Source of the DNA: CAZALT01 sp964485515
GTDB taxonomy: Bacteria > Actinomycetota > Acidimicrobiia > Acidimicrobiales > Acidimicrobilacustridaceae
Assembly (NCBI GenBank): GCA_964485515.1
Contig: CAZALT010000042.1
Coordinates: 1-22,382 of the forward strand
Reading direction: 5' to 3'
DNA length: 22,382 bases
A program made the translations under genes and the position numbers. Position 1 is the stretch's first letter. Every line of letters starts with the position of its first letter. This document shows positions 21,784 to 22,382 of this stretch, in pieces. The notes under the pieces are model-generated. The model saw nothing but the letters and a program-made list of their open reading frames with translations, was not told the origin of the DNA and searched no databases.

Positions 21784-22161
21784 TCACGGCCGTTCGACGG
21801 CGACGTGGGGGTGGTTGGCCAGGAGCCGTCTCAGGTCCCTCGGGTCCGTCGTGAACACGACCGCGGCGCGGGCTTCGGAGGCGTGTGCGGCGACGATGGC
21901 GTCGATGCCGCTTGGGATCCGGCGCGCGCCCGCCTCGTGGGCGGAAGCTCGGAGATGGCCGGCGTGGCGAGCTGTCGGCGCGGATGTGTCGGCCGTTCCC
22001 AGGCGTCTGACGATCTGGTTCACGGACGCGTCCGTGGGTCGTCCGGAGATCGCTTCGCTCAGGACGACCCACGGGATCAACGGAGTCCAACCGTGCTCGA
22101 CGAGGTTGCGCCTGCATCTCCGCAGACGGAGGCCGGCCAGGTCAGACCGGTGGCGCGTCGA
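21784..22161 (-). pseudogene. PIN-domain (VapC-like) protein, N-terminus missing
   Basis: The readable part runs NLVEHGWTPLIPWVVLSEAI, then AGARRIPSGIDAIVAAHASE and FTTDPRDLRRLLANHPHVAV. This matches the second half of PIN ribonucleases of toxin-antitoxin type, with the acids in VLSEAIS, SGIDAIV and TTDPRDL. The first strand with its invariant aspartate (LDxS/A type) should lie about 25-35 residues upstream but is absent. The frame runs back to the TGA of the SDR gene at 22164-22162, and nothing PIN-like is found in other frames there. No antitoxin gene is adjacent. A short version could start at TTG 22080 (98 residues), but it would lack a catalytic acid. I read it as a decayed toxin gene. 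Confidence 0.6.
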
Positions 22162-22382
22162 TCAGGCGAGGGCGGCGGTGACGCCGCCGTCGATGGGGAT
22201 GATGGCGCCGTTGATGTAGGACGACGCGTCGCCCGACAGGAACACGGCGAGCTCGGCGACCTCTTCGGGCTGGCCGGCGCGCTTCATGGGGCAGCCGCCG
22301 ACGACGTCGGGGAACCGCTCGGCCGAGCCCTTCCCGCCGGTCAGCTCGGTCTCGATGAAGCCGGGGCACACCGCGTTGGCTC
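22162..22382 (-). CDS. SDR-family oxidoreductase, 3' part only
   Basis: The last 72-73 residues of a short-chain dehydrogenase, 5' end beyond the window. It shows the end of the Rossmann domain (ANAVCPGFIETELTGGKGSA), the substrate-lid segment FPDVVGGCPMKRAGQPEEVA and the classical C-terminal LAVFLSGDASSYINGAIIPI-DGG. NAD(P) and active-site motifs are outside. It is a different gene from the SDR at 15294 (different lid and tail). The stop TGA at 22164-22162 is directly followed in the same frame by the PIN remnant. Confidence 0.9.
   Translation of the reverse strand, partial: ANAVCPGFIETELTGGKGSAERFPDVVGGCPMKRAGQPEEVAELAVFLSGDASSYINGAIIPIDGGVTAALA

Overview
The window is a high-GC stretch of an actinobacterial chromosome. 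A WhiB protein, a tandem pair of ArsA/Get3-like ATPases, a standalone ATP-dependent ligase, a double-C-terminal-domain hibernation factor and many start codons lying 6-8 bases behind a TANNNT box (leaderless transcription) all point to Actinomycetota. The gene mix fits a free-living, Acidimicrobiia-like lineage, but that rank is an inference. There is one run of 100 N (13913-14012), so this is a scaffold from a draft or metagenomic assembly.

Left part (1-3060): an accessory scar next to a tRNA-Pro gene. It holds the tip of an IS3-family (IS6110-like) element that cuts off an XRE regulator, an unidentified coding remnant, the C-terminal end of a second XRE-type regulator, a complete IS30-family element of about 1.04 kb, and a large serine recombinase lacking its catalytic domain. 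The recombinase frame runs antisense through the tRNA gene. A 53-bp imperfect palindrome and the tRNA terminator lie between recombinase and tRNA.

Middle part (3100-13850): mostly housekeeping. A receiver protein and a STAS anti-anti-sigma-like protein are divergent around a 24-bp tandem repeat. Then come the two ArsA-like ATPases (minus, coupled by GTGA), divergent nfeD-like and whiB genes, fxsA coupled to a metallo-hydrolase, a coiled-coil membrane protein coupled to a flavin-reductase-like protein, a second metallo-hydrolase, oligoribonuclease, dUTPase, and a degenerate RsbW-like HATPase protein.

Right part (13850-22382): the assembly gap inside a 14-bp-type tandem repeat, a DNA ligase preceded by a possible overlapping 22-codon leader ORF, an SDR oxidoreductase, a CtpE-like P-type ATPase, a long ribosome hibernation factor with an acidic hypothetical protein upstream, a DsbB plus thioredoxin-like pair for extracytoplasmic disulfide formation, a PIN-domain remnant and the 3' end of another SDR.

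No defence island, CRISPR array or biosynthetic cluster is present, and I do not see a clearly new multi-gene system. The most unusual signals are small: the leader ORF on the ligase, two related palindromes each sitting between convergent genes, the tRNA-proximal palindrome beside the broken recombinase, and the 55-base overlap that explains the gap.
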